A stretch of DNA of 41,581 bases, from positions 1 to 41,581 of the forward strand of contig JACQWK010000754.1 in NCBI GenBank assembly GCA_016209525.1, read 5' to 3'. Shown here one piece after another: positions 9,101 through 16,898 of this stretch. Made by a program: the position numbers and the translations under genes. The notes beneath the pieces were generated by a model. The model saw nothing but the letters and a program-made list of their open reading frames with translations, did no database searches and had not been told where the DNA came from. How positions within the stretch are numbered: the stretch's first letter is position 1; every line of letters begins with the position of its first letter. The DNA is from Verrucomicrobiota bacterium (GTDB taxonomy: Bacteria > Verrucomicrobiota > Verrucomicrobiia > Limisphaerales > SIBE01).

Positions 9101-9316
9101 TTGCATCCCCCGCGGTTGTCGGCGACTTCCACCGACCGCGCGTTCGCTCTCTCCTGGCCGGCCGCGCAGGGATTCAGTCTTTACGGCGCACCAAACCTGA
9201 TCGCTCCGATCCTCTGGGCTCCCATGACGAATATTGCGCTCTATCAAAGTGGCACCTTCTCTCTCACCTTGCCGCTGGCTCACGGAAACCATTTCTTTCG
9301 GCTTGAAGCGCCCTGA
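6182..9316 (+). CDS. Secreted beta-helix / ricin-type / Fn3 / concanavalin-like protein
   Basis: A modular exported protein of up to 1044 residues. A signal-like segment (NLLVLASVVLSVVCSLAQ) lies about 30 residues in. Residues ~70-555 look like a right-handed parallel beta-helix, with repeated short strands rich in N, G and I/V (for example CTIEDSG, NTIRHC, NHIDNT) as in polysaccharide lyases and glycosidases. Residues ~556-702 resemble a ricin-type beta-trefoil (QMWRLLP, DQQWIPL), ~703-790 an Fn3 domain, and ~791-980 a DUF1349/concanavalin-like domain (WARVGVMLRND, YYSADGINWTRIG). The C-terminus (LYGAPN...WAPMTN...HFFRLEAP) resembles a tail domain common in secreted Verrucomicrobia proteins. 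No ATG lies before the signal; starts at TTG 6182 or GTG 6218 are possible and none has a clear Shine-Dalgarno. A carbohydrate-active role is likely; catalytic residues cannot be assigned. Confidence 0.8.
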   Translation: MAEPLRPVIFHAVLEKQTPPTQWRRTGGNLLVLASVVLSVVCSLAQEALQNTVGDTNRPGLLPQQVLAAFRAGLAGVTINPGTYHMPDGNGAVFGFKGWTNITISASNTLFIVGRSNAFEFINCSNVTLLGATVRPRTNPFTQGRIIRIGVDGGNNAYADWRIDTGYPTNFQWRFNAVNGDTRKIRLEVGDLYFDPNDAEHLGNQTWRLHFPGSSLNLRTNDWLVARTVEQGSAFYLRDCRNCTLQDVTSQSGWYATYREIGGGGNHMLRCRIQPAPAPPPGGTESPVVGCASDGVHTIGTYPGLHLEECLFEGVFLDDNVAIRGFFQTVVGSSARTIVFDSQSVGFEVGGPVRISSDEGFFAQATCTGLSTLPNGQIQLALDQSLQVPVGAKASNPKYNGAGYRIINCRFGNSRSRAIIVKADDGLISGCTIEDSGSAIQIGPEYSWNESDYVWNTTVTNNTIRHCRSAGVNVVGDGALGNRNLIIRNNHIDNTILGNALVVQWSDGVEVTGNTFANPGPYSPILLDHCANINLSGNFVTNGPAGNTLVEVGATARSVEGLQNGIFPAGVAYTFANRSSGLVLGNSTGGGSDPAVVQRNSDGGDEERWKLLPVGNGFAMLLNVRNGLALGVNGSTAPGTPLVFESNMGTGGQMWRLLPSADGSIALVNNLSGFAAHASSSSPGAPVIQAVVNLNATDQQWIPLSPPAGLTAAPGNQQVWLSWNGGAEAAGYALKRSIASSGPYTTIATGITTASYNDVGLANGTTYYYVFSSVQAAAVSERAAATPHAGGLPAPWRAQDLGAVGLPGSARFTNGTFYVNGSGADIWGNADAFHFVYQSMTGDGVITARVVSMQDTDPWARVGVMLRNDSSPSATLAAVVATPRNGVAIHWRDTTGWRRGFTQTFGIMAPVWVRLVRSGKDFSGYYSADGINWTRIGSRIAIPMRGTVLAGLGVTAQNNSALCEATFDQVTLPLHPPRLSATSTDRAFALSWPAAQGFSLYGAPNLIAPILWAPMTNIALYQSGTFSLTLPLAHGNHFFRLEAP

Positions 9317-9517
9317 AACCCTTTGCATAGGACTTCAACCTTATACTTTTGATCGGAATAGAATGAGCCTCCTTACGTCGGCTGCTCCGAGGTTCATGAG
9401 CAAGGGCGCGCCTTCCGTCTGCCTGCCTCTCGCGGGCGAGGCCACCCGCGCTCCGGCGCAAAAGCGGAACTGTTGCAGTCGTTGCATCCTGGTCCGACCT
9501 TCCGCCAGCCGACATCA

Positions 9518-11248
9518 TTAGCGTCCATTGGCGTCCATTCGCGGTTTAACCTCCGGATCGGGCACGGCCGGAGCGGCGATCCGAGGCAAGGCCGGTCGCG
9601 CGAACTCGGTTTCGCCCGCCAGATAGCGAAGCATCAAATATTCTGTGAGCTCGGAATAAGCGAATCCCACGTTCGATGCGCAATCCGAAGCATAGGTGGT
9701 GAGAAACGCCTCCGTCGCCTTTGGGCCTTGTTCCTGGAACACACGGAGCGCGTCCTGCTCGATCTGGGCCTGACATTTCAGATACCGTTCTTCGGCGGGT
9801 TTGATCATTTGGTGAATATCTTTGATGGCCTCTTGATACTGCAGGCGTTGCGAGAGGTTGTGGACCAACCGGAAGTTCCATTGCGGTTGCTGGCGGTCGA
9901 TTCGAGTGAAATTTGCAGGATGATCCCAGGCGTCCGGCAGATCGGTGACGCCCGCGTACAACGGGACGAAACAGCTTGTATTGGCCGGGCCGTAGGCGAA
10001 CCACAAGAGGTTCCCGATGGGGGCGGGCAAATCCTTTCGCAGTTCGGCAACGAACACATATCCGCTCGTGGGCGTGCAGATGGCTCGCTCCGGTTTTAGA
10101 CCGAGAAGATCCAACAGTTCCTGGGGTCCCCAAGGACAGGCGAGCGGGCTCTGGCCGTCCCGGACCTTGAAGGCAGCTTGAGTGGTGAGATCGAATTCAG
10201 TGCCTTCGTAGCCGTCTCGCATGACGTTCATCAACTTGGGCACGCTCAGAGGCTGGTCAGGTTTCACGGAAAAGGGATATCGATCCAGCGCGGGATTGCC
10301 GGTGAACTTCAATCCCAACGAAGGCGCCGCCAAGCTCAACGCCCGCCATTCACGCAGCGAGTTGCTTCGATCACCAGGTCCGCCATACACGTCGGACCAG
10401 ATGAAAGGCGCTCCTGACTTCCAAAAGCCCAAACCTTCCGCCAAAGAAAAGATGTTTTTCGAAGCCAGGAAATGGTCGGAGTCATTGAGGTCAATCGCGC
10501 CGATCCGGCTGCGGTTGGCGGTGCAGCCGACTTCGCCATCCGGAATCCGCTGGGCGCACCAGACCCCGCCGGGCCGGCCGCAATCTGGAGTCCATTCGCT
10601 GCCCGGGCCGAAGATTTCCATCAGCCATATTTCATCGCCATCGGCGATCGGCAGGGCCACCCCCGCGCTGGGCGCTCGATAGTAGAGAAAGCCGTATTCC
10701 TCAACCATGGCACCGATGAGTCGAATGGCTTGCCGGGCCGTTTTCGCGCGGAGCAGACCGTTCGCGATCAGCGACGTCGTCCAGTGGTTGCTGTTCGGTC
10801 CGACCCTGCCCCGATCGCAGGCCAGGCCTTTGCGCATAGGAATGAATTCAATGGCGATGTTAAGGCCATGCTCATTCAGTCCGCCGGTGGTCATGCTCTC
10901 CAGGTTTCCGGCGAGAATGAGACTGCGATAGGTCTGGCTCACCGGCAACGTCCCCACCTGATCGTAGCCTTTGCGAAGGTTGGCTTGATACTCCTCGTAC
11001 GTTTTCGGCCTCGGCACATTCCAGTACATGGGCAGGCGAGTGCCCGGAGGGTAAGACTGCGCGGGCATGACATAGATCAAGCCCATCACGTCGCCGTCGC
11101 ACGAATGACTCATCAGCACGGCGCCGTTCGAGGCCGCCTTCTGGCCCACCAAGATCGTGGAGCAGGCGGTCGCATTTGTTGGCGCCAAGGCGAGAGTCCC
11201 CGCAAGCAGCAATGGCAGCAGTATTCGGCTCATGATCTTGTTCTCCAT
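9518..11248 (-). CDS. C69-family dipeptidase (N-terminal nucleophile Cys)
   Basis: A 576-residue exported peptidase. The signal peptide (MSRILLPLLLAGTLALAPTNATA) ends directly before C29 in ACSTILVG, so cleavage would expose the catalytic cysteine as the new N-terminus, as in C69/U34 dipeptidases. NGAVLMSHSCDGD and TTGGLNEHGLNIAIEF are further family motifs. Family members cleave dipeptides. The reading frame is open upstream to 11416, but that stretch overlaps the pseudopilin gene, so ATG 11248 (or 11233, just before the signal core) is chosen. It starts 16 nt after the pseudopilin stop codon, suggesting co-transcription. Periplasmic peptide turnover is inferred. Confidence 0.85.
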   Translation of the reverse strand: MENKIMSRILLPLLLAGTLALAPTNATACSTILVGQKAASNGAVLMSHSCDGDVMGLIYVMPAQSYPPGTRLPMYWNVPRPKTYEEYQANLRKGYDQVGTLPVSQTYRSLILAGNLESMTTGGLNEHGLNIAIEFIPMRKGLACDRGRVGPNSNHWTTSLIANGLLRAKTARQAIRLIGAMVEEYGFLYYRAPSAGVALPIADGDEIWLMEIFGPGSEWTPDCGRPGGVWCAQRIPDGEVGCTANRSRIGAIDLNDSDHFLASKNIFSLAEGLGFWKSGAPFIWSDVYGGPGDRSNSLREWRALSLAAPSLGLKFTGNPALDRYPFSVKPDQPLSVPKLMNVMRDGYEGTEFDLTTQAAFKVRDGQSPLACPWGPQELLDLLGLKPERAICTPTSGYVFVAELRKDLPAPIGNLLWFAYGPANTSCFVPLYAGVTDLPDAWDHPANFTRIDRQQPQWNFRLVHNLSQRLQYQEAIKDIHQMIKPAEERYLKCQAQIEQDALRVFQEQGPKATEAFLTTYASDCASNVGFAYSELTEYLMLRYLAGETEFARPALPRIAAPAVPDPEVKPRMDANGR

Positions 11249-11264
11249 GATTCGATCCGACCGT

Positions 11265-12005
11265 TCAACGGTCGATGTTTTTGCGGACCCAGCCGGCGTG
11301 CATATCAAGATAGAGCTGATTGCGTCCGCCATTGTGGGCGGACCAGCCGCCGGCGGGCGGTTCGCTCGCGCCCACGCTCCACTGGTCCTTGAAGCCGGAC
11401 CACCAATGCTTTTCAAAGAAGGGGCTCATGAGCCATTCCTCCTCGACGACGCTGGAGTTGCGCAAAGCAGCAACACTCTCGGCCGTTCGCCCCCGGAGGT
11501 AACGGCCAGCGGCCAGGTTCGTTTCGGCAAGTTTGTCACTGATATAATTCGCCCAGCCGCGTTCGGGCGCGTTGGTGCCGTTCTCACGCCACGGGCCAAG
11601 AAAATGTTTCTGCCACTGGTTCGAGCGCGCGACTGGAACCGGCGGGCTGAGCCAAATGCGCACCTCCAGTGCGTAGGGGTGCAGGAGCGGCATGAACGAC
11701 CCCATCGAGTTGTAGCGCTTGCCAGTGCTGTCCACCGGCGGCGTGAGCTGTAATTCCGCGTCCGGGATGAACGGCATCTTGTCGCCATGGTCGGCGACAT
11801 ACATCGAAGTGCCGAGACCGATCTGGTGGAGATTCGAAAAGCAAGTGGATCGCCGTGCCAGCCCTTTAGCCTTGGCGACCGCCGGCAGCAACATGGAGGC
11901 AAGGAGGCTGATGATGGCGATGACGACCAGAAGCTCGATCAGCGTGAAGGCATGGCAGGAGCGGTGCGGTGCCAGCAGTCCATGGATTCGGTAGTCGCTC
12001 ATCAT
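11265..12005 (-). CDS. Type II pseudopilin-like protein with prepilin signal
   Basis: 246 residues. A short positively charged leader is followed by [28 protein letters not shown], the prepilin N-methylation signature; the residue before F is Ala (HAFTLIE) rather than the usual Gly. The downstream [30 protein letters not shown] resembles the DUF1559/H-X9-DG pseudopilins that are greatly expanded in Planctomycetes and Verrucomicrobia. The C-terminal part carries aromatic residues and ends in [13 protein letters not shown]. It should be anchored by its N-terminal helix and processed by a prepilin peptidase. It is probably expressed with the dipeptidase gene just downstream. The individual function of these abundant paralogues is unknown. 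Confidence 0.85.
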   Translation of the reverse strand: MMSDYRIHGLLAPHRSCHAFTLIELLVVIAIISLLASMLLPAVAKAKGLARRSTCFSNLHQIGLGTSMYVADHGDKMPFIPDAELQLTPPVDSTGKRYNSMGSFMPLLHPYALEVRIWLSPPVPVARSNQWQKHFLGPWRENGTNAPERGWANYISDKLAETNLAAGRYLRGRTAESVAALRNSSVVEEEWLMSPFFEKHWWSGFKDQWSVGASEPPAGGWSAHNGGRNQLYLDMHAGWVRKNIDR

Positions 12006-12096
12006 TTGTGCGGCGTCGCGCGGGGATTGTTAACGGAGAGAATGCCGGATTTCCACAATAAAACGAAGCGGACTGAAAGTCCGTTCGTCCCCATTC

Positions 12097-12232
12097 CATT
12101 GGCCATCTGCTATTGGCTATTGGCTATTGGCGAAATCCAGTCTTGGGTCCGTGATCAGTAATCAGTGGTCAGTGAGCATCACGCGTTACGCATTACGCAT
12201 CACGTTTCACGTTTCACGGAGCACGTTTCAGC
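12097..12232. repeat. STRR-like heptanucleotide tandem arrays
   Basis: Two adjacent degenerate arrays of 7-nt units. At 12097-12131: CATTGGC, CATCTGC, then TATTGGC three times. At 12154-12232: ATCAGTA, ATCAGTG, GTCAGTG, then after a 2-nt phase slip CGTTACG, CATTACG, CATCACG, TTTCACG twice, GAGCACG, TTTCAGC. The unit drifts in sequence but the 7-nt period holds. The region lies upstream of the pseudopilin gene and has no coding function that I can see. Confidence 0.8.
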
Positions 12233-12551
12233 CCTTTTAGACTTCCTCAGAGGTAATGAATCGTTCACTAACTGCCCCATTGAATGTCACGCGGCGTGCC
12301 AGGGAGAGGCATTCCACGTCACACGATGAGCGCGGAGTTCTGTACGAGCCAGGATTGGCCGCCAGCCGGCTCCCATGCCGTGACTTAGATCGATTGCGCA
12401 AACCGCCGTGGGAGGTGCAGCTCGCCAGGCTTTACGAATTATGCCTGAGTCTGGCCAACTGATGGAAAGCCGCATCTCCACGGCCGCTCATTATTGGGAT
12501 TCGATTGTCCCAGAAGCGGGAGATCGGATTTTGCGACGGCCGCAGAGAGCC
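12233..12551. other. Intergenic stretch without a recognisable gene
   Basis: Between the heptamer array and the HEAT-repeat gene stop codon. A 68-codon plus-strand reading frame (12256-12462) and an overlapping minus-strand one are present, but neither has a ribosome-binding site or any recognisable motif. Nothing else supported was seen. Confidence 0.5.
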
Positions 12552-14255
12552 TCACAAATCTCCGGCTGGCCAATCGTGATCGACTCTTCTGAGTGCCTGG
12601 AAGGCGGCTTCGCGAACGCTGGGGAAAGGGTCCTGCAAAGCTCGATGCAGAAACCGGGCGGCACCTTTGGCCTTTGCTCCGAACTTCTCCAACGATTGAA
12701 TCGCCGCGAGCCTGACCCGATGGCTCCCGTCTTCGACCGCGCGTCCCAGCGACAGCGCGGTCTCGGGGTTGGGCAAAGTCAGATGGCCCAAAGCTTCCGC
12801 AGACGATACTCGGACCTCTTTCTCTTTATCGTTCAATCCAGCGACCAAAGCGGAAGCAACTTCTGCGGCCTCCGGACCGGTCTTGGCCAGCGCGCGTGCG
12901 GCGGACACACGGACGCCTTTGTCCGTGTCCCGCAAAGCAAGGATGAGATTTGGAATTGCGTTCATTGCCGCCGGGCCAATCCTGGCCAGGACGTCGGCAG
13001 CGATAGACCTTCGCCACTCGTCCTTGGAGTTGAGGGCTCGCAACAGGGCCGGAACGGCAATTTCCGCGACTGGGCCTATCCTGCTCAGAGCCTCCGCCGC
13101 GTCCCGGACGACGTAAGCCTGCGGATCGTCCAACCGTTGCACCTGCCAGGAAATCGCTTCGGTATCGTCCGGCTCCAGCTCAATGAGCGCCTCGATCGTT
13201 CCTTCCATTTCTCCTCTCTCGACAGCTTCCCGGAGAGCTGTCACGCATTCCTTCACATCGACGCCGAGTTTTCCCAAGGCAAGCGCCGCTGAAGCGCGAA
13301 CTCCCGCCCGTTCGTCCGCTAACAATCGGCGGAGGGCTGGGATAGCCTCTCGATCCTCGAACCGCGCAAGCGCTCCGATGGCGGCACGACGAACATCGGC
13401 GTCGCCGGCATCAAGCGTTTTTCGCAAAGCTGGAATCGCCTCCCGAGCCTCGAACTGCTCTAACGCTGCGATCGCGTTGCGCCGGACGTTTTGGTCATTG
13501 TCCTTGAGCGACCGAATCAAGGCGGGAACCGCAATCTCAGGTTTCTCACCGATACTTCCGAGCAAATCCGCCGCCCATCGGCGGCCAAGTTCGTTCCCGT
13601 TTCCGAGCGCCGTTGCCAGCGACAGGACTGCGGAAGCTCCAACAGCGCGAAGCGCCCCGCGCACGGCGTGGGACGTGTCCGCGTCGTGTTCGCCGAGGTG
13701 AGCCACAAGGATAGACGCGGCTTCTTCAGCCGTCGGATGCAGGCCCGCCGCAGGCCCGACGGCATGGATCAATGTCGCCCCGATGAAGACTTCGTTCCGA
13801 AGAAGCGCGACAAACTCCGGCAGGTGTGGCGCAGCGGCGTGGCCAACAAGAAGCAAGGCCTTGAATTCGGCTTCCATCCTGTTCCACACGCTTGGCGGAC
13901 TAGGATGAGTTCGGCTGCGGCCAGTCCTTTCCCAAAACCACTGCGCAACTTTCCACCTCCATTCCAGCACCCGCCGCTTGAAAGGTCTGTCGATGGCGCG
14001 GAACGTCCGGAGCAGATGCGGGACGGCTTGTTCGTCCATCTGGCGTATGGCTTCGGCCGCCAACGCGCGTGCCTCCTCATCCTGACCGGCGAAGTCCTCG
14101 ATCCAAGCGCTCAGGTTTTTTCCTTGATAGACCGGCTCGCGAGGGATCCAGAGCCATAGCGCAGCCGCAACCGCCGGCACCGCGAGGAGACCAAGCCGAG
14201 TGATGCATTGCCTCTGGTTCATCTTTTCGATTCTACCATCGCACGCTCCGTTCAT
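12552..14255 (-). CDS. Membrane-anchored HEAT-repeat protein
   Basis: 567 residues. A single N-terminal membrane span (about residues 19-36, LGLLAVPAVAAALWLW) is followed by about 480 residues of HEAT/PBS-lyase-like repeats of about 35-40 residues (for example VPALIRSLKDNDQNVRRNAIAALEQF, AIPALRKTLDAGDADVRRAAIGAL). The repeats should form an alpha-solenoid scaffold outside the membrane. Just after the span comes VYQGKNLSAWIEDF, which matches YEGKTVTQWLATI at the same place in the second HEAT protein at 28.9-30.5 kb, so the two are paralogues. Starts at 14255 or 14222 are possible; neither has a well-spaced ribosome-binding site. The partner is unknown. Confidence 0.85.
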   Translation of the reverse strand: MNGACDGRIEKMNQRQCITRLGLLAVPAVAAALWLWIPREPVYQGKNLSAWIEDFAGQDEEARALAAEAIRQMDEQAVPHLLRTFRAIDRPFKRRVLEWRWKVAQWFWERTGRSRTHPSPPSVWNRMEAEFKALLLVGHAAAPHLPEFVALLRNEVFIGATLIHAVGPAAGLHPTAEEAASILVAHLGEHDADTSHAVRGALRAVGASAVLSLATALGNGNELGRRWAADLLGSIGEKPEIAVPALIRSLKDNDQNVRRNAIAALEQFEAREAIPALRKTLDAGDADVRRAAIGALARFEDREAIPALRRLLADERAGVRASAALALGKLGVDVKECVTALREAVERGEMEGTIEALIELEPDDTEAISWQVQRLDDPQAYVVRDAAEALSRIGPVAEIAVPALLRALNSKDEWRRSIAADVLARIGPAAMNAIPNLILALRDTDKGVRVSAARALAKTGPEAAEVASALVAGLNDKEKEVRVSSAEALGHLTLPNPETALSLGRAVEDGSHRVRLAAIQSLEKFGAKAKGAARFLHRALQDPFPSVREAAFQALRRVDHDWPAGDL

Positions 14256-14454
14256 TCCTCAAGCGCAGGAGACACGGACGACACTTCAGTCTGGGGCGAC
14301 TGGCCAGCATGCGAGGGCGATCCTCGCGCGCCAGCGTTTGGAGTGGGTGTGCTTGAGCACCGTCTTAGCTTGAAACTGCCGGAAGCCTTAACCAAAGCCT
14401 CATGACTCCTGACATCGTTGAATCTGAATGGCCCTCTTGATGTCTTGCGTCTTC

Positions 14455-14580
14455 TCCCTCACCCCGGGCCTCTCCCGCTGGGAGAGGGTGAATCGATGCC
14501 CGTCCGCAGGCAAATCCAAGGCCTGCAGATTTTCCGTGATAAGACGGGGGACTCCCTCTCCCAGCGGGAGAGGGCCGGTG
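14455..14580. repeat. CCTCTCCC-GCT-GGGAGAGG inverted-repeat unit
   Basis: Two hairpins in opposite orientation bound this unit: CCTCTCCC/GGGAGAGG with loop GCT (14469-14487), preceded by CCCTCACCCCGGG, and CCCTCTCCC/GGGAGAGGG with loop AGC (14554-14574). The same unit occurs at 18990-19101. It fills most of the gap between the HEAT gene and the small secreted protein; the rest (14256-14454) holds nothing recognisable. Confidence 0.7.
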
Positions 14581-14582
14581 AG

Positions 14583-15410
14583 CTACCTGTGAAAATCGAC
14601 CGGTTTGCCCGTCGTCCCGGTCACCATCCAGCGGGAGGAGAAAAAGGAGGGGGAACGGGGAGTGTGAATACCCACGCTCAAGCTCGCGTGCGGATTGTGG
14701 GAATAATGGAAGTTTTGAAATCGGGTTGCATAGGACAGAGGCGGGCAAGTCGCTGACGAATAGTTTCTGTAGTAGGGCCAAGCGTAACTGAAGGAGTAAA
14801 GCGGGTAAGTCGCATAAGTATAAACCGGATAACTGTAGGTGTAGGCCGGCGGCGGAGTGCTCACGTAATAATTGTAAACCGGAGCTTGCGGTGCGACGGG
14901 CGGCGGGCTGGGCTGAACGGCGTTGTTCGCGGCCTGTGCGGTTCGTTGCTGGGCCAGCCGCTCCTGGGCTTCCCTGTGTGCTTGAGCTTGAAGCCCTCTG
15001 ACTTCGCCGGCCCGTTTGATCAACGCGGTGATCACCGGAGACGAGACACCATGGTTGTGAAGATAAAGGATCTCGTCAGATCGGAGCTCAGAGAGATTGA
15101 CGGTCTGAACGTAAGCTTCAATGACCGATGGCTCCACGCCTTTTTCCGCCATGTCGGCGATGGCTTGCACGACCTCGGATTTCTTGTTGACGACGGCTTC
15201 GATTCGCTTGGCGAGGTCTGTGGGCTGAGTCGTAGCTGCGGCTTTCCCAGTCGTTGCCTCCGCGGAAGTCTCGCCTTTTTTCGCCTCGTCGGACGAGGCT
15301 GGCACGATTGGAGCCGGCTCGGCCTTGACGGGCGTATCGTTTTCGGCAAACGCCGGCGGCCGGTTTGAGACGACACAAATCGCGGCGAGGAGCAACAGGT
15401 GAGCTTTCAT
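14583..15410 (-). CDS. Small secreted protein with helical YVQ domain and Tyr-rich tail
   Basis: 275 residues, not a family I can name. A signal peptide (MKAHLLLLAAICVVSNRPPAFA) is followed by an Ala/Thr/Lys-rich linker, a helical segment with VIEAYVQTVNLSELRSDEIL and VSSPVITALIKRAG, a Gln/Ala-rich coiled stretch, and a C-terminal region rich in Tyr/Pro (TYSYPVYTYATYPLYSFSYA). The helical segment matches LLAYVQNHPTPFQLTAEEIL...IPESVISAMIKH in the large lipoprotein at 33.7-36.3 kb, so a shared domain is clear. ATG 15410 is preferred to the upstream ATG at 15461 because GAGAGGT lies about 8 nt before it and it begins the signal directly. An envelope location is likely. Confidence 0.75.
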   Translation of the reverse strand: MKAHLLLLAAICVVSNRPPAFAENDTPVKAEPAPIVPASSDEAKKGETSAEATTGKAAATTQPTDLAKRIEAVVNKKSEVVQAIADMAEKGVEPSVIEAYVQTVNLSELRSDEILYLHNHGVSSPVITALIKRAGEVRGLQAQAHREAQERLAQQRTAQAANNAVQPSPPPVAPQAPVYNYYVSTPPPAYTYSYPVYTYATYPLYSFSYAWPYYRNYSSATCPPLSYATRFQNFHYSHNPHASLSVGIHTPRSPSFFSSRWMVTGTTGKPVDFHR

Positions 15411-15507
15411 GGCGTGACCTCTCTTCGATGGTTCCATTGGTTTCATCGGCAATGCTAGCAAGCTGCTCTACTTTAGGCCCAACGCTTTCGCGGTGCAAGC
15501 CGGGCGT

Positions 15508-15648
15508 TAAGACCATCAGCAATTCTCATTATGACCCGTATGTAGTCCCGGCTTTAGCCGGCCAGCGCGAGAAAACCGGCTAAAGCCGGGACTACAAGCG
15601 GGTCGCAGGTCGTGCCTGTCGTCAAAATGAGAATTGCTGTAAGACCAT
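15508..15648 (+). mobile_element. Complete MITE with 14-bp TIRs and 9-bp target duplication
   Basis: The element spans 15517-15639 (123 nt). It begins CAGCAATTCTCATT and ends AATGAGAATTGCTG, a perfect 14-bp terminal inverted repeat. Both sides carry the direct repeat TAAGACCAT (15508-15516 and 15640-15648), a 9-bp target-site duplication. Inside is a perfect 20-bp stem (15542-15561 with 15576-15595, 14-nt loop) flanked by GACCCG/CGGGTC. It has no coding capacity, so it must have been moved by a transposase elsewhere. The first copy is inverted at window positions 1-97. Confidence 0.92.
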
Positions 15649-15675
15649 GGTAAGGCCATCGTCTTGGCCGGCGTA

Positions 15676-15892
15676 GCGCAGATTTTCAATCTGCGGTATC
15701 GCCGGATTGCATTCTGCGGAGTCCTCGAATGGCCGAGCACTCCCTCAATCTCGAGCGTCCAGCCAAGCGCAACTCGGCGATACATCGCAGCGCGGCGAAG
15801 CCGCAACCAAATCCGGTGGGGCGAGGCTTCCGTCGAGTCCTGGCGTCCTTGCCGGCAGCAGAGTCAGGGCTCGACAGGAGTCTCGCCCCGCC
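15676..15892. repeat. Composite repeat block, second copy
   Basis: Contains GCGCAGATTTTCAATCTG...TATCGCC (15676-15703), then GGCGAAGCCGCAACCAAA, half of the hairpin at 1494-1520, then the 78-nt unit bounded by GGTGGGGCGAG and CTCGCCCCGCC (15815-15892). The order of hairpin and 78-nt unit matches the reverse complement of the 1.4-kb block. No gene is seen in 15649-15988. Confidence 0.8.
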
Positions 15893-15988
15893 TTGAGATC
15901 CTTGGAGTGCCTCCAAGCCCAATGGGCGCGCATTGGAACCTTGAACCGCAGGAGCCGACCTAAGGAGGCTCCTACAGAGTAAATGCGG

Positions 15989-16849
15989 CTAAGCCTCCGC
16001 GACGGATCGTTCGACCGGCCTCCTTGCCGACGCCAAGACAGCGGGCATCGGCAATTCGAACGCGTCGCCATTTTGCAAACTTGCGGTTGCATTCCGGACG
16101 GCACCGCGAATGGCGCTCAACGCGTCCGGCGTTTGCGCTCGAAGCAAGCCGGCGGTCCGCACGGTGCCGCGGCTCATAATCTCGTAGAGCGCATCGGGCG
16201 AATCGAGCCGCCAGATCTGCTGGATGCGCGTGACGCTGGGCTGCGCGAAGCCGATCTCCAGCAATGTCCGCACGCACTCATCCGTATCGCTGAATCGGAA
16301 AAACGGAGGGCCCGCCGGGAGCGGCACGTCCATGTTGCCATGCGCTCGGACGGCATTGAGAACGATGCCGAAGCCGATCGTGTGTTCCGGATTTGCCCAC
16401 ACCGTAAAAGCGAAACGGCCGCCCGGACGCAAGACTCGGCGCGCTTCGGCAATCGCTTGGTCGGGTCGCGCGAGATGCAGCATTCCGAAATTCATGACCA
16501 CCGCGTCGAAGGCATCATTCGGAAAAGGAAGTTCCTCGGCGTCGCCCATACGAAAATCGAGGGCCGGATGTCTCCGGCGCGCTTCGGCGACCATCGCGGC
16601 GGCGAAATCAACACCGACGACCAAGGCGCCACGGCTCGCAGCCGCGGCTGCAACGTAGCCAGGGCCGGTCGCCACGTCGAGCACGCGGGTTCCGGCGGCT
16701 ACTTCCGCAGCATCCAGCAGCGGCTCGATGGCTTGGGAGGTAAGCCGACCGAAGCCGTCGTCGTACTGCTTCGGGATGCTTTCCCAGCCGGCTTGCTCGA
16801 AGGCGTGGAAGAGTTCCTCGTTTTGGGCATTCGGGGATTGCATTGACAT
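15989..16849 (-). CDS. Class I SAM-dependent methyltransferase (UbiE/Methyltransf_11 type)
   Basis: A 286-residue cytoplasmic protein. Motif I is VLDVATGPGYVA (residues 56-67; D58 and the G-x-G loop bind S-adenosylmethionine). An acidic residue after VVGVD should bind the ribose, DAEELPFPNDAFDAVVMNFGMLHL is the usual post-II region, and EARRVLRPGGRFAFTVW is motif III. The substrate is not evident. It stands alone between the MITE/repeat block and the candidate selenoprotein on the same strand, about 200 nt downstream of the latter, with a repeat between them. Start: ATG 16849; GTG or later ATGs are less likely given the intact N-terminal helix. Confidence 0.88.
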   Translation of the reverse strand: MSMQSPNAQNEELFHAFEQAGWESIPKQYDDGFGRLTSQAIEPLLDAAEVAAGTRVLDVATGPGYVAAAAASRGALVVGVDFAAAMVAEARRRHPALDFRMGDAEELPFPNDAFDAVVMNFGMLHLARPDQAIAEARRVLRPGGRFAFTVWANPEHTIGFGIVLNAVRAHGNMDVPLPAGPPFFRFSDTDECVRTLLEIGFAQPSVTRIQQIWRLDSPDALYEIMSRGTVRTAGLLRAQTPDALSAIRGAVRNATASLQNGDAFELPMPAVLASARRPVERSVAEA

Positions 16850-16898
16850 TCAGCGGGAGCAATTCATTCAGACCGTGGGTGGTTGTAGGTGTTTCGCC

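Noticed and set aside
10472..11392. A 306-codon plus-strand frame opposite the dipeptidase gene
   Set aside because: Shadow frame; the dipeptidase signature and signal peptide settle the strand.
11249..11416. N-terminal extension of the dipeptidase
   Set aside because: It overlaps the 3' end of the pseudopilin gene and precedes the signal peptide.
12097..12232. CRISPR array or replication-origin iterons
   Set aside because: Units are 7 nt without spacers and drift in sequence; no cas genes, dnaA or DnaA boxes were seen nearby.
12256..12462. A 68-codon plus-strand gene
   Set aside because: No ribosome-binding site, no motif, and overlapping frames of similar length on the other strand.
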